Shown here piece by piece: positions 43,101-52,250 of a stretch of DNA of 64,000 nt. The position numbers were made by a program, and so were the translations under genes. The notes under the pieces were generated by a model. That model saw only the letters and a list, made by a program, of their open reading frames with translations. It had not been told where the DNA came from and did not search any database. Numbering within the stretch: position 1 is the first letter of the stretch; each line of letters opens with the position of its first letter. Source of the DNA: Paenibacillus sp. KS-LC4 (lineage in GTDB: Bacteria; Bacillota; Bacilli; Paenibacillales; Paenibacillaceae); contig NZ_CP145905.1 of NCBI RefSeq assembly GCF_036894955.1, positions 5,037,001 to 5,101,000 of the forward strand, written 5' to 3'.

Positions 43101-46100
43101 CCCCATCCACCAGCACAAAGCCAGTGCGCAGCGTCTCATGACGCGCGATTAAAAGCCGGAAAGCTTCTTCAAGCCGCTCCCGGTCAAGTATGCCGTCAAG
43201 CTTCATAATCCCCGGCATGTTATAGCTTTGCTCTGCTCCATCCAACTGTTGCAAAATATAAAGCCGCTTTTGCGCTGACGATACCGGGTAATACTCCTTT
43301 TCTTCGGTGAGCGGTATAGAGGCATACAGCTTCTCTTCCATCCCGCCCATCTCCCGAGCCATTTCCTCAATGGTCGGAAGTCGGAATACGTCCCGCAGTG
43401 ACAGATTGATGTTCATCTCTTCGTGGAGCTTGCTTGCCAACGCGGTCGCACGAAGGGAATGCCCGCCAAGATCGAAGAAATTGTCCTTCACTCCGATCCT
43501 TTCCGTTCCAAGCACCTCTTGCCAAATGCGCACGAGCTGCTCCTCCAGCGCTGTACGAGGCGCGATGTATTCCGCACCGGTATTCACGCTTCCCTCTGGC
43601 GCAGGCAGCGCCTTGCGGTCCGTCTTCCCGTTCGCCGTCAGCGGCATCTTCTCCAGCTGCACGAAGTACGACGGAATCATGTACCCCGGCATCTCCTGCA
43701 ACAGCCTTCCTCTTAGCTCGCTCACCGTCAGCAGCTTGTCCGCTACTACGTACGCGCACAGCTGCTTCTCGCCGTTTTCATCCTCCCGCGCCATGACCAT
43801 CGCTTCCCGCACGGACTCCACCTTCAACAGCTGCGCTTCCACTTCCCCAAGCTCGATTCGGTACCCGCGTATTTTCACTTGATGGTCGATCCGTCCCATG
43901 TATTCGATGTTGCCGTCCGGCAGCCATCTCGCCAAATCCCCTGATCGGTACATCCGCTCGCCTGGCGCAAACGGATCGTCCACGAATTTCTCCGCTGTCA
44001 GCTCGGGGCGGTTCAAGTAACCGCGCGCCAGACCTTCTCCGGCTACATACATCTCTCCTGCCACTCCCGCTGGCACGCATCGGCGCTTCCCATCCAGAAC
44101 GTACACCTTCAGCGTCGGGATCGGTCTTCCGATATTGCTTCTTCCCTCGGCGATTTCCACCTCGGTAATTTCCTTGTAGGTCACGTGTACCGTCGTTTCG
44201 GTGATCCCGTACATATTGATCAGCTGCGTATTCGGGTACCTCTTCCTCCACGCCTTCAGCTGCTGCGGCGCCAGCGCCTCTCCTCCGAAGATCACCTTTC
44301 GAAGGCTCAGCGTTTGCCCGCTCTCCGCCAGCGCTTCGCGAAGCAGCTGGTAGAAATACGTCGGCGTCTGGTTCAGAATCGTCACGCCTCGCTCCTTCAG
44401 CAGCTGCAAAAACTGTCCCGGCTGCTTCGCCGTCATCGGCGGCACAATGACCAGCTTGCCTCCGTACAGCAGCGCTCCGTACATTTCCCACACCGAGAAG
44501 TCGAAGCAGAACGAATGGAACAAGGTCCATGTATCGGATGCGCCGAAGTCGAACTGGTTTTTGCTGTTGAACAGCAGCCGCACGACGTTTTTATGCTCGA
44601 TCAAGGTGCCTTTCGGCTTGCCTGTCGTTCCCGAGGTATAGATCACGTAAGCCAAATCGTTCGGCTCGTTAACCGAGGCGAGGCTCGTGCTGTCCGCTGC
44701 GTAGGTCTGCTCGTCATCCAGCAGCAGGCAGACGCCCGCAAACGTCGCTTTGTCCCGCAAATGCGCTTGCAGCAGCAGCACGCCGACTCCCGAATCGTCC
44801 AGCATGTAGCGAATACGCTCCTCTGGATATTCCGGATCAATCGGCACATACGCCCCGCCCGCCTTCAAAATCGCGAGAATCCCGATCACCATGAAAGGAG
44901 AACGTTCAGCCATAATGCCCACCAGCTGATCCGCCCCTACGCCTTGACTGCGCAGAGTACGCGCCAGACGATTCGCCCGCTCATTCAGCTCGCGGTACGT
45001 CAGACGCTCGTCCTCGTACTCGACCGCGACCGCATCCGCATGACGCTCCGCCTGCTCCTCGAACAACGCCTGAATCGTCTTCTCTCTCGGGTAATCCGCT
45101 TCCGTATCGTTGAAGGCGGTGATCAGCCTGCGCTGCTCCTCTTCGCTTATAAGCGAAAGCTCGGAGATTTTCTGATATGGGCTGCGAATCATATGCTCCA
45201 AGACACAGTTGAATTGTTGAATGATCGCCTTCGCTTCCTGCTCGTCAAATAGCTGTGTGCGGTAATACAGATCAACAAAGAGCTTCCCATCATCTGTAAA
45301 ATCCAGTACATGAATATCAAAGTCGTTAACCGAATCCTCGGTGTAATCTTGATTCCCATTTACAACCGCCTCATCCATACGAAAGAAGCTCAATGCTCGG
45401 TATTGTATCGACACGCCAAACAACCGCTGGACATCCTGATTGCGGTGAACCTCTCGCAAGTCCTGAATGATCTTATTGTACGGATAACGCTGATGACGCA
45501 GGATGGAGGCTTGTTCTTTGGCGACATTTTTTAGAAACGAAAGCAATTCCTGCTCAGGCTCTACCAGCATCCTCGTTGCGACCGTACTGACGAACATACC
45601 TACCGTTTCCTTTTCTTTCCTTGTCGTCCGGTTCGCATACAATGTTCCAATTGCCACATCCTGCTCGCTCGTTACCTTATGCATGTAAATATATAAAGCG
45701 CTCAAAAAGAAGGTAAAGATACTGATCTGATGCTCCTCGCAAAAAGCTTTTACGCCATGATGCAGCTCATCATTAAGCATCCATCTCTCAGCTCTTGCGT
45801 CCGTACCCATCGTTAGCGGATTGTATGACTTCAAGCTTATGGCTTCGGGCAAAGTGCCGAATTTTGCGAGCCAATAGTCCTTGTCCTTCTGATAGCGCTC
45901 GGATTGCTCGTAATCGTGCTCGACCTGAATAAAATCAATATAAGAGCTGTACTTACAAGGAGAGCTGTTGCCCCTTATGATATTGGAATAATGCTGCATG
46001 ATTTCATTCGTGACCAAATTCATGGAGATGCCATCGGATACGATGTGATGCATCTTGAAATTGATCCACGTCTCCTCGTCCCCAATCCGTACCACAACGA

Positions 46101-46449
46101 ACTCGTGCAGCTCGGATTCCAGCAGCTCAAGCGGAATCGACCGAAGCTCAAGCATCTTTTGCTCCGCCTGCTCCTTGCTCAAATCCATACATTCGAAATC
46201 CTTCTCCTCATAATCCCGAACGTATTGATAAGGAACTCCATTCTCCGTCTTCAATCGGATACGAAAAGAGTCGCTTTGCTCAATGACTTTGTTTATGGCT
46301 TGCTTCAAAGCGGTCACATGGATGCGGCCTGTTATTTTCACTATCGCAACGATCGTCGAGGTCGTTCGATTTGGATATAGCAATTCGGTATACCAAATCC
46401 GCTCCTGGGGTTGCGTTAATGGAAATAATGGAACATTGTTGTTTTTCAT
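38797..46449 (-). CDS. NRPS 1: lipo-initiating two-module synthetase (Thr, Dab) ending in a C domain
   Basis: The 2550-residue protein starts at [28 protein letters not shown] at 46453-46460 sets this ATG, not a longer frame to 46593. The first C domain (about 1-440, MHHIVSDG) follows the surfactin/lichenysin starter pattern (LTxxQxRIWYTE...[22 protein letters not shown]), so it should N-acylate the first residue with a fatty acyl group. Then come A1 (DFWNIGMVHK, Thr), T1, C2, A2 (DVGEISAIDK, Dab), T2 and a complete terminal C3 whose end is EEFIDFAF. No epimerase is present. The upstream gene encodes a Dab aminotransferase, which supports the A2 call. The protein hands its acyl-Thr-Dab intermediate to NRPS 2, whose first module lacks its own complete C domain. 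Confidence 0.95.
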   Translation of the reverse strand: MKNNNVPLFPLTQPQERIWYTELLYPNRTTSTIVAIVKITGRIHVTALKQAINKVIEQSDSFRIRLKTENGVPYQYVRDYEEKDFECMDLSKEQAEQKMLELRSIPLELLESELHEFVVVRIGDEETWINFKMHHIVSDGISMNLVTNEIMQHYSNIIRGNSSPCKYSSYIDFIQVEHDYEQSERYQKDKDYWLAKFGTLPEAISLKSYNPLTMGTDARAERWMLNDELHHGVKAFCEEHQISIFTFFLSALYIYMHKVTSEQDVAIGTLYANRTTRKEKETVGMFVSTVATRMLVEPEQELLSFLKNVAKEQASILRHQRYPYNKIIQDLREVHRNQDVQRLFGVSIQYRALSFFRMDEAVVNGNQDYTEDSVNDFDIHVLDFTDDGKLFVDLYYRTQLFDEQEAKAIIQQFNCVLEHMIRSPYQKISELSLISEEEQRRLITAFNDTEADYPREKTIQALFEEQAERHADAVAVEYEDERLTYRELNERANRLARTLRSQGVGADQLVGIMAERSPFMVIGILAILKAGGAYVPIDPEYPEERIRYMLDDSGVGVLLLQAHLRDKATFAGVCLLLDDEQTYAADSTSLASVNEPNDLAYVIYTSGTTGKPKGTLIEHKNVVRLLFNSKNQFDFGASDTWTLFHSFCFDFSVWEMYGALLYGGKLVIVPPMTAKQPGQFLQLLKERGVTILNQTPTYFYQLLREALAESGQTLSLRKVIFGGEALAPQQLKAWRKRYPNTQLINMYGITETTVHVTYKEITEVEIAEGRSNIGRPIPTLKVYVLDGKRRCVPAGVAGEMYVAGEGLARGYLNRPELTAEKFVDDPFAPGERMYRSGDLARWLPDGNIEYMGRIDHQVKIRGYRIELGEVEAQLLKVESVREAMVMAREDENGEKQLCAYVVADKLLTVSELRGRLLQEMPGYMIPSYFVQLEKMPLTANGKTDRKALPAPEGSVNTGAEYIAPRTALEEQLVRIWQEVLGTERIGVKDNFFDLGGHSLRATALASKLHEEMNINLSLRDVFRLPTIEEMAREMGGMEEKLYASIPLTEEKEYYPVSSAQKRLYILQQLDGAEQSYNMPGIMKLDGILDRERLEEAFRLLIARHETLRTGFVLVDGEPVQRIYPQAELILEHRKVSDEEAQEAMRHFARAFDLGQPPLLRAGLLELSKESQLLLLDMHHIISDGVSVDILVEELVRLYGGEELPELRIQYKDYAVWQQSEAQRERLNKQGAYWLSQFSGELPVLELPTDYARPAVQRYDGHTLQFHLDAEKSEGLKRIAAENGATLYMVLLAAYTILLQKYTGQEDIIVGTPIAGRTHGDLQPLIGMFVNTLALRNNPVGDKTFLSYLAEVKETTLGAYEHQDYPFEELVEQLQLTRDLSRNPLFDTMFSLQSLENRAYHLEGLQLALYPNAHLVSKFDLSLDVMEGKGGLECALEYATALYKQETIERLAKHFEQVVAAIVNDPGATIASLGLLTAEEQEQIQRVFNPETAPPLLEKTFHHQFEEQAERSPEATAVVYEKTRLTYRELNDRSNVLARSLRAQGVKPDQLVGILADRSVDLLVGALAVWKAGGAYVPLDPDYPADRIRFMLADSGAEVLLTQTHLEERTREWLAEEQTLQTVLCLDDEALYNEGASNDSNRMNLTHVNKPSDLAYVIYTSGTTGRPKGVMIEHRSLVNTADGYRREYRLNEFPVRLLQLASFSFDVFVGDIARTLYNGGTIVICPKDDRIDPARLYSWIRECEITIFESTPALIVPFMAYITEQELSLPSMRLLITSSDSCSVGDYRELQERYGEQIRIINAYGVTEAAIDSSYYEEPLEQLPEAGNVPIGKAWLNARFAIVDAHLNPVPVGVLGELCIGGAGVARGYWNQPELTAEKFVPSPFEARERLYRTGDLARWMPDGNVDFIGRIDHQAKIRGYRIEIGEIESQLLKAEGIGEAVVVVREDAGGEKALCAYYTADHERKASELRAALSQELPGYMIPSYFVQLERLPLTANGKIDRKALPAPEGGQSGVEHVAPRTALEAKLAGIWQEVLGAERVGVRANFFDLGGHSLRATTLVSKIHKELNVELPLRDVFRYATVEEMAEAIKRMERAEHVSIPTAEESDYYPMSSAQKRLYILQQTEGAEQSYNMSGALLLSGPLDRARFETAFRTLIARHETLRTGFELVDGEPVQRIYPQVDFAVEYRQATEEEAEEIARQFVRTFDLEQPPLLRVGLIQIEKKRHILLFDMHHIISDGISINIVIDEFVRLYSEETLPPLRIQYKDYAVWQQSAAQRERMKQLEAYWTNVLSGELPRLELPTDFARPVIRSFEGAVLSIVIDNQRSEGLKRICEETGSTLYMVLLAAYTVLLHKYSGQEDIIVGAPIAGRTHTDVEALIGMFVNTLAIRSYPAGEKTFLSYLEEMKETTLQAYEHQDYPFEELLEKVQVAWELSRNPLFDTVFVLQNTEDRSIDEIREMTVEPFMHYQTIARFDLTLELKVEKDGTISGQFEYCTKLFTPNMIRHFAEDLLTIISQICEQPSVLLNTISLTRSAEQEQLLEEFIDFAF
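40170..43320 (-). other. Module 2: C-A(Dab)-T
   Basis: C2 spans about 43320-42010 and the A domain about 41990-40430 with code DVGEISAIDK. The carrier serine codon is at 40288-40290. Most of 40169-42850 is near-identical in DNA to module 7 (offset 17,976), broken by a divergent patch around 42190-42320. Confidence 0.85.
43380..46449 (-). other. Module 1: starter C-A(Thr)-T
   Basis: The starter C spans about 46440-45125. The A domain spans about 45120-43640 with code DFWNIGMVHK. The carrier serine codon is at 43456-43458. The A-T block is near-identical in DNA to 19100-20846 (offset 24,270). Confidence 0.85.
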
Positions 46450-46600
46450 CGTCTCTCCCCTTGATAAATTCTTGATTGAACCTCCGAGGTACGCGCCGCC
46501 TAGCCAGACGCTCCGACGTTGTGCTATGTAAACGCCAAAATGATCGCTACAAGCCAGAGCGCTTGGCAAGAGCATCGCCGTCCATTCTTCCAAGCGGTGT

Positions 46601-47887
46601 TTATGTCAGCTGAGGCTGAAGTGAATTGATCAAGGTGCAGCATTCCGATACGACCCGCTTGAATATTTCGCATCCGGCAGCTAGCTCGTCCATGGAAATC
46701 GTAAGCGCAGGCATCAGCTTAACAACCATATCTTGACGTCCGGCTCGTTCGACAATGAGTCCAAGCTCATAGCATCGAGACACGATGGCTTTGGAGAGAT
46801 GCTCATCCTGGCAAGCCGATACGTCGATGCCCCAAATCAATCCCATACCGCGCATCGTGATGAGTGGATTGATCGGCAAAATATGCTCCTTCAAGTATTG
46901 CTCAACAAACTGCGCTTTACGTTCCGTCTCTGCTTCCAACTGCGTCAATTCCCGCAGCTCAAGAGCCGCCGTCGCGCCAACGAACGCAAGCTGATTTCCC
47001 CGGAACGTCCCGTTATGTTCAGCCGGCTGCCAAACATCCAGTTCGGGCTTTAACAGCAGCAACGACATCGGCAGGCCATAACCGCTGATTGATTTGGAGA
47101 GCACGACCAGATCGGGAACAATCCCCGCCCGTTCGAAGGAGAAAAATGAACCTGTTCGTCCGCAGCCTACCTGGATATCGTCGACGATCAGCAATATATC
47201 GTGACGGTTGCAAAGCTCCCGAAGATCCTGCAGCCACTGGGTAGGCGCCGCATTTAAACCGCCCTCAGCTTGCATGGTTTCAAGGATGATAGCTGCCGGC
47301 TTGGCTATCCCCGAATGATCATCCGTTAATATCGCTTCCATGTAGCCGATTGTATCCAAGCTGTCGATAAAGCCCGTTGGGAATGGCATAAACGTAACAT
47401 CATGAAGCGGCAATCCTCCCGCTTCGCGGTGGTATAGACTACTTGTAGCGGATAAGCTTCCAAGCGACATTCCATGAAACGAACCGATGAAAGCAAACAC
47501 GCCCGTCCTTCCCTTCACTTTTCTTGCCAATTTCAGCGCCGCCTCTACCGCATTGGTTCCAGTAGGGCCGCAAAACTGTAGCTTGTAGTCGAGACCGCGC
47601 GGCTTCAGAATTTTGTCTGAGAACGTCTGCAAAAAGGTCTCCTTGGCGGAAGTGTACATATCCAGTCCGTGACTAAGGCCGTCCGATTGCAAATATTGGA
47701 TGAGCTGTTGCTTGATAAAATCATTATTGTGCCCGTAATTTAGCGCTCCGGCTCCGGCGAAGAAATCGATAAACGCTTTGCCGGACTCGGCGTATAATAC
47801 CGAGCCTTTCGCACGCACAAAAACATCGGGGAAAGAACGGCAATAAGATCTTACATTGGATTCCAGCATTTCGAATGTGGTTGTCAT
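46601..47887 (-). CDS. ectB: L-2,4-diaminobutyrate:2-oxoglutarate aminotransferase (EctB-like)
   Basis: This 428-residue class III PLP aminotransferase matches EctB closely along its length ([52 protein letters not shown]). PLP residues visible are D236 in IVDDIQ and the Schiff-base K265 in LSKSISG. It converts L-aspartate semialdehyde plus glutamate to L-2,4-diaminobutyrate. No ectA or ectC is nearby, and the gene lies between TEII and the NRPS genes, so its role here is Dab supply for three Dab-activating modules, as in polymyxin-producing strains. GGAGG at 47898-47904 sets the ATG at 47887; a longer frame to 48025 would run into the TEII gene. The symbol is by homology; a cluster-specific name may be preferable. 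Confidence 0.92.
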   Translation of the reverse strand: MTTTFEMLESNVRSYCRSFPDVFVRAKGSVLYAESGKAFIDFFAGAGALNYGHNNDFIKQQLIQYLQSDGLSHGLDMYTSAKETFLQTFSDKILKPRGLDYKLQFCGPTGTNAVEAALKLARKVKGRTGVFAFIGSFHGMSLGSLSATSSLYHREAGGLPLHDVTFMPFPTGFIDSLDTIGYMEAILTDDHSGIAKPAAIILETMQAEGGLNAAPTQWLQDLRELCNRHDILLIVDDIQVGCGRTGSFFSFERAGIVPDLVVLSKSISGYGLPMSLLLLKPELDVWQPAEHNGTFRGNQLAFVGATAALELRELTQLEAETERKAQFVEQYLKEHILPINPLITMRGMGLIWGIDVSACQDEHLSKAIVSRCYELGLIVERAGRQDMVVKLMPALTISMDELAAGCEIFKRVVSECCTLINSLQPQLT

Positions 47888-47996
47888 AAAAAAAATCCCT
47901 CCATAATTATGAAAATGTGCATAACAAAAAGACTTCCTTAATAGGCGGCGATGGACAGCAATGAGCGTGATTTCATCATTTTTATGCGACCGTTGG

Positions 47997-48782
47997 TTAA
48001 CGTACAGCCTGACCGCTTGCAGCAACCCCCCTCAACTGAGGTGATAATTCGCGCAACACACTTCTGATGACCTCTTGTTCCTGTTGTTGGAGAAAAAAAT
48101 GATTACCCTCCAGCATCTGAACTTGGAATGCACCATTTGTATGCTCTTGCCAAGCGTCAAGCGATTCAATACTTACGTCATGGTCCTGCAATCCGCCAAA
48201 AACCGAAATCGGACAAGGAAGCACTTCCCCCGGTCTGTATACATAGTTTTCAACGGCGGAAAAGTCAGCCCGCAATTGAGGCATTACAATTTCCATCAAT
48301 TCATCATTCTGTAAAACTTCTTCAGGTGTGCCTTGCATGAGCTGAAGCTCTTTCTTAAACTGATCATCGGGCAATTTGTGTAGGGATTTTCTTGGATAAG
48401 GCAGGTGAGGCGCAGTTTTACCTGATACGAATAAGTGGAGTGGAGCCACATGATGCTTGAAGTGTAATTGACGAGCGGTTTCAAAGGCTATTAGCCCCCC
48501 CATGCTGTGGCCGAAAAATGCGAAGGGCGTATGTAAAAACGGTGTTATCTCCGAGACAAGCGAATGAACGATAGCCTCGACGGAATCCATCGGGTCCTCT
48601 AACATTCTGCTTTCTCGGCCTGGAAGCTGAACGGGACAAACTTGAATGTGAGTCGGCAATTCTCGCTTCCAGTTACTAAATACAGAGGCTCCGCCGCCGG
48701 CGTAAGGAAAACAAAATAAGCGGAGCTTTGCAAAAGAGCCGGCATGCGCATTCAAGAACCAGGAACTCTCTCGAACAGTCAT
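47997..48782 (-). CDS. Type II thioesterase (NRPS editing)
   Basis: This 261-residue alpha/beta hydrolase has the external TEII pattern: FCFPYAGGGASVF, VQLPGRESRM, nucleophile S93 in GHSMGG, an acid in GGLQDHD (D200 or D202) and H228 in EGNHFF. Such enzymes hydrolyse misprimed acyl groups or wrong residues from carrier domains. It is the first gene of the NRPS operon; a SigA-type promoter with an overlapping palindrome lies 36-64 nt upstream. The ATG at 48782 is preferred because GGGTGAT lies upstream; a GTG at 48797 is possible. The 3' end is 109 nt before the aminotransferase start. Confidence 0.92.
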   Translation of the reverse strand: MTVRESSWFLNAHAGSFAKLRLFCFPYAGGGASVFSNWKRELPTHIQVCPVQLPGRESRMLEDPMDSVEAIVHSLVSEITPFLHTPFAFFGHSMGGLIAFETARQLHFKHHVAPLHLFVSGKTAPHLPYPRKSLHKLPDDQFKKELQLMQGTPEEVLQNDELMEIVMPQLRADFSAVENYVYRPGEVLPCPISVFGGLQDHDVSIESLDAWQEHTNGAFQVQMLEGNHFFLQQQEQEVIRSVLRELSPQLRGVAASGQAVR

Positions 48783-48817
48783 CTCTCTATCACCCACATC
48801 ATAGTATTTATGTGGCT

Positions 48818-48846
48818 ACTATAACAAAAATATCAAAAATATACAA
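48818..48846 (-). promoter_or_regulatory. SigA-type promoter of the lipopeptide operon
   Basis: -35 TTGTAT (48841-48846) and -10 TATAGT (48818-48823) are separated by exactly 17 bp in a very A+T-rich stretch, 36 nt upstream of the TEII start. No other good promoter was seen within the operon. Confidence 0.65.
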
Positions 48847-48859
48847 TTTAAAAATTGTA
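48842..48859. promoter_or_regulatory. 18-bp perfect palindrome overlapping the -35 box (putative operator)
   Basis: TACAATTTAAAAATTGTA consists of 8-bp arms around a 2-bp centre and covers the -35 hexamer. A repressor bound here would block the operon promoter. The regulator is not identifiable from the window. Confidence 0.5.
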
Positions 48860-49329
48860 AAAAGCGAGTAAAACAGACTAAATTAAACATTAAGAGACCG
48901 TAAAGGCGCATAACCATTGATTTTTATAGATATTGGGAGATTTCCCATAAGGTTCTTTAGTTCGTGAATCCTCACTGCCTAAAACACCCCATTTTCATCA
49001 AAAATCCATATAGGACAAGGCTTACGCCTGCACCACCTTGGTTCATTTCCTCCCATTTCAATTTTTGAAGCTTTTGGTTTTTACCATTTTGGAATTATTA
49101 TAGATTTTTATGGTTATTACACCAAAAAACTCGATTTTTACTACCTACCTACAAATTAACGAGAAACTAGGCTGCAATCCGGAACCCGTTGAAGACGAAA
49201 ACTTACCCTTTGTGCAGAGCTGTCTATCTACTACGCTTCTTGTATACATAATTCATTAAGCCTATTGACAGTACATACCAAACCCTTGTCTGTGACAACA
49301 TGAAGGAGCACTCAAACGATTAGTCGGTG
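48860..49329. other. Gene-free A+T-rich stretch upstream of the lipopeptide operon
   Basis: I see no frame with a credible ribosome site, no tRNA or rRNA and no clear terminator in these ~470 bp. Local base content is lower in G+C than in the flanking genes. Confidence 0.5.
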
Positions 49330-49587
49330 ATGAGAAAGAGCCTACCGAAGAGCTATTGCAATTATCTGTTTACTATGAATTTGGGTTTCGCTTTCGGTTT
49401 TGTCATGTTCGTAGCGGAAAAGAAAAAGCCTGGCGCATTAACCGATAGCACGGCAATTGCGCAGGCTTAATCCTACATCAAAAACATATATAAGACCTAT
49501 ATTCCAAAACAGGCCGAAATACACTTGCGTCAGTACGACGAAATGTTTAGAGCCCAAATGCGACCAAAGGAGGAGTCGATTGCATGA
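49330..49587 (+). pseudogene. Decayed coding remnant with downstream gene start
   Basis: A plus-strand frame of 85 sense and one nonsense codons runs from the ATG at 49330 to TGA at 49585-49587, broken by one in-frame TAA at 49468-49470. The part after the break (YIKNIYKTYIPKQAEIHLRQ, then DEMFRAQMRPKEESIA) looks like a normal protein C-terminus. Its stop overlaps an ATG (ATGA) with AAAGGAGG 13 nt upstream, but that second frame (MTPSMRKAC) stops after nine codons. This looks like the relic of a two-gene operon. The family is not recognised. Confidence 0.4.
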
Positions 49588-49642
49588 CTCCATCCATGCG
49601 CAAGGCTTGTTGATATGATCCTTCTTGTTGGGGCTCTGGCTT

Positions 49643-49668
49643 ACGTTCAGCCTATCGTTTAGGCTTGC
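49643..49668 (-). repeat. 26-nt hairpin repeat, copy 2 (3' of pyruvate kinase)
   Basis: Identical over 26 nt to 10620-10645 and in the same orientation; here it starts two bases after the pyruvate kinase stop codon. With copy 1 it brackets the lipopeptide operon. Confidence 0.8.
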
Positions 49669-49670
49669 GG

Positions 49671-51092
49671 CTATACGCCATATTGCTCGATTTTGATTAA
49701 ATTCGTCGTGCCGGACTGACCAACAGGCGCACCTGCCGTAATGACGACAAAATCGCCCTCAGCAAGCAGTCCCGTTTGCTCCGCATCCGCCATTGCAGCA
49801 TGCAGCAGCTCGTCCGTCGTTCCTGTCTTCGTGCCCTTCACCGGAATAACGCCCCATAGCAGCGCTAGCAGCGGCAACATTTTCTCGTCGGAAGTAATCG
49901 CGATAACTGGCGATTGCGGGCGATATTTGGATACCATTCGCGCCGTAAAGCCGCTTTCCGTGCGCGTTAGAATCGCTTTCGCCTTCAGCTCAAGAGATGA
50001 GCTGACAACCGCTTGGCTAATGACTTCTGTAATCGTCGTTGAAGCAAGCTGACGGCGCTCTTGGAAGCCTGTGTAGTAGTCCAACTGAGACTCTGCTTTA
50101 AGCGCAATGGCTGCCATTGTCGCAACCGATTGGACCGGATATTTTCCTGCAGCCGTCTCGCCGGACAGCATGATCGCATCCGTTCCTTGCATAACCGCAC
50201 CTGCAACGTCACTCACTTCAGCGCGTGAAGGACGAGGGTTTACTTGCATGGAATCCAGCATATGAGTCGCAACGATAACAGCTTTGCCAGCAACGTTACA
50301 TTTATTGATCATGTCACGCTGCATAGAGGGAACATCCTGAACTGGAATCTCAACACCGAGGTCTCCACGGGCAACCATAATGCCATCCGATGCTGCAATG
50401 ATCGCATCTAGGTTGACGACGCCCTCTTCATTTTCAATTTTCGAAATGATTTGAACATGGCCAGCACCGTGCGCCTGCAGCAGCTCGCGAATTTCCAAAA
50501 TGTCCTCCGCTCTTCTTACGAAGGAAGGCGCGATAATATCAATATTTTGTTGAATGCCGAAGTGGATATGGCGAATGTCGCGCTCCGTAACACCCGGCAG
50601 CGTCGTGCGGATACCCGGCAGGTTAACCCCTTTGCGCGGTTTGATCAGACCACCGTTTACGATCGTACAGTGCACTTCCGTCGCTTCCACCGATGCTACC
50701 TCAAGATCAATCAGACCATCGTCAAGCAAAATCGTATTGCCCGGCTTCACGACAAGCGGAAGCTCGCTGTAGTTAACATGAATGCGGCGGCCGTTGCCAA
50801 GCACGTCTTCCGTCGTCAGCGTCAGCGTTTCGCCAGCCACCAGCAGGTAAGAGGCTTCCTCCAGCTTGCCAATCCGCACCTCCGGCCCTTTAATATCCAG
50901 CAAAATCGGCACGATTGCATTTTCAGCAGCAGCCGCTTCGCGAATCCGCTCAATCCGCCCAGCATGATCCTCCAGTTCCCCGTGCGCCATATTCAGCCGC
51001 GCCACATTCATCCCTGATCGAATCATTTCCCTTAAAGTATCAACCGAATCACAAGCGGGTCCCATCGTACAAACAATTTTGGTTTTACGCAT
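49671..51092 (-). CDS. pyk: Pyruvate kinase, short form without C-terminal PEP-utiliser-like domain
   Basis: The 473-residue protein has the full catalytic set: RKTKIVCTMGPA, LDIKGPE, IISKIENEEG, MVARGDLGVE, MLDSM and NPRPSRAE, ending with the ITAGAPVG strand. It converts PEP plus ADP to pyruvate plus ATP. It lacks the ~110-residue extra C-terminal domain typical of the main Bacillus-type enzyme, so it may be a second copy. Two residues that normally coordinate K+ are changed: the usual NFSHG reads NMAHG (A36) and the usual LDTKGPE reads LDIKGPE (I67). The GGAGG ribosome site lies 11 nt before the ATG. It is divergent from an araC-type gene, and a short hairpin repeat follows the stop. Confidence 0.93.
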   Translation of the reverse strand: MRKTKIVCTMGPACDSVDTLREMIRSGMNVARLNMAHGELEDHAGRIERIREAAAAENAIVPILLDIKGPEVRIGKLEEASYLLVAGETLTLTTEDVLGNGRRIHVNYSELPLVVKPGNTILLDDGLIDLEVASVEATEVHCTIVNGGLIKPRKGVNLPGIRTTLPGVTERDIRHIHFGIQQNIDIIAPSFVRRAEDILEIRELLQAHGAGHVQIISKIENEEGVVNLDAIIAASDGIMVARGDLGVEIPVQDVPSMQRDMINKCNVAGKAVIVATHMLDSMQVNPRPSRAEVSDVAGAVMQGTDAIMLSGETAAGKYPVQSVATMAAIALKAESQLDYYTGFQERRQLASTTITEVISQAVVSSSLELKAKAILTRTESGFTARMVSKYRPQSPVIAITSDEKMLPLLALLWGVIPVKGTKTGTTDELLHAAMADAEQTGLLAEGDFVVITAGAPVGQSGTTNLIKIEQYGV

Positions 51093-51155
51093 GAAGTCTC
51101 AATCCTCCTGAACATTTATACCCCTATTATAAACCTAGCCGTTTCAATCGACTAC

Positions 51156-51185
51156 GAAATATAGTATTCTAAATGAAATATAGTA
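51156..51185. promoter_or_regulatory. Direct repeat in the pyk/araC divergent region
   Basis: Two perfect 11-bp copies of GAAATATAGTA start 19 bp apart (51156 and 51175). Spaced direct repeats of about two helical turns are typical AraC-family sites, so the neighbouring regulator is a candidate ligand. Confidence 0.4.
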
Positions 51186-51207
51186 CTATCAAAGCGTAAA
51201 CGACTTT

Positions 51208-51283
51208 CGCCGTCCTTTGGCGGCAAAGCTTCCGTTTTGAGAACAGAAAATAAGCCGAATACATGAGTGAAACTTATCATTTC
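51208..51283 (+). repeat. Interspersed hairpin element, copy 1 (degenerate)
   Basis: Begins with hairpin CGCCGTCCTTTGGCGGC, then TAAGCC 43 bp further and GTGAAACTTATCATT. The copy at 60396-60481 has the same elements in the same order and spacing. Confidence 0.5.
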
Positions 51284-51316
51284 ATATATTTTTTAAAAAG
51301 GAGGCTAACGCCCTAA

Positions 51317-52102
51317 ATGCTGCAAGTAACAGACGTTCGGCAGGACCGGGGAATGGATTGGTTTTACGAAAAAAATACAACAAATACGAACGAAGCCGCG
51401 TTGATACTGGTGAGCTACGGGACCGTCGTCTATTGGATTGAAAACGAGAAGGTTATCGCCGAGAAAGGCGACCTGCTCTATATTCCGCCGAATCAAGCTT
51501 ATTATGGCAAATGTGTGCCTACTGTTTTTCATGAGAAGTTTGTGGTTGCCATAACGCTGTCTGCCGCTCCCGTGTTGCCGCTGCTTCAGCGCCAGACATG
51601 GGTGAAATCCCGCATTGGCATGTACGATATGCTGCTAGCCAGAATGAAGCATTTGCATGCGGAATGGCTAGAGCAGGCTGAGTATGCGAATATAATCGCG
51701 CAGGCTGTCGTAACCGAATGGCTGGCGGTCTGGAACCGCGAATGGAACAAGGGGCCAGCGATGGCCGATACGAACCAGCAGGTAGAGCGCATGAAGCATT
51801 ATATTTTCAACCATTACCGTGAAAAAATTACGAAGGAGGAGCTTGGCAGCTACATTCAGAAAAGCCCCAACTATGCCGCCACCCTCTTCCGCCGTGTTAC
51901 GGGGCAGACGATCAGCACCTTCGTTCATGATACGCGGATGAAAAAAGCGATCTATCTACTCATCGACTCCATGCTGACGGTTGGTGAGGTTGCTGAATTC
52001 GTCGGCTATCGCGACGTTTCTTACTTCCAGCGGCTATTCAAGCGCTTTACTGGAAGGACGCCGACCTTTTATATGACAGAGCGCGCCAAGACCCAGCCGT
52101 GA
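51317..52102 (+). CDS. AraC-family transcriptional regulator
   Basis: This encodes 261 residues: an N-terminal cupin-like sensor region (about 25-90, EKGDLLYIPPNQAYYG) and a C-terminal double helix-turn-helix of AraC type (about 160-255). Features include KEELGSYIQKSPNYAATLFRR and the signature GYRDVSYFQRLFKRFTGRTP. Such regulators usually activate sugar- or stress-related genes with a small ligand. AAAGGAGG lies 12 nt before the ATG, a slightly long spacing. It is divergent from pyruvate kinase, and an aldo/keto reductase follows on the same strand after about 150 bp. The target is unknown; the 11-bp direct repeat upstream is a candidate site. Confidence 0.88.
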   Translation: MLQVTDVRQDRGMDWFYEKNTTNTNEAALILVSYGTVVYWIENEKVIAEKGDLLYIPPNQAYYGKCVPTVFHEKFVVAITLSAAPVLPLLQRQTWVKSRIGMYDMLLARMKHLHAEWLEQAEYANIIAQAVVTEWLAVWNREWNKGPAMADTNQQVERMKHYIFNHYREKITKEELGSYIQKSPNYAATLFRRVTGQTISTFVHDTRMKKAIYLLIDSMLTVGEVAEFVGYRDVSYFQRLFKRFTGRTPTFYMTERAKTQP

Positions 52103-52250
52103 ATACGTGAATAACCCATTGAATATACCGAATAATCGTCCTTACTGGGCAAGGTGCGACCTATTTTTTCATCTTTAAGCACTGCACGCTTGTCCATTTA
52201 GCATTATAATAAGAAATGATGTAATCACTTACATGGAGGTTGATAAACGT

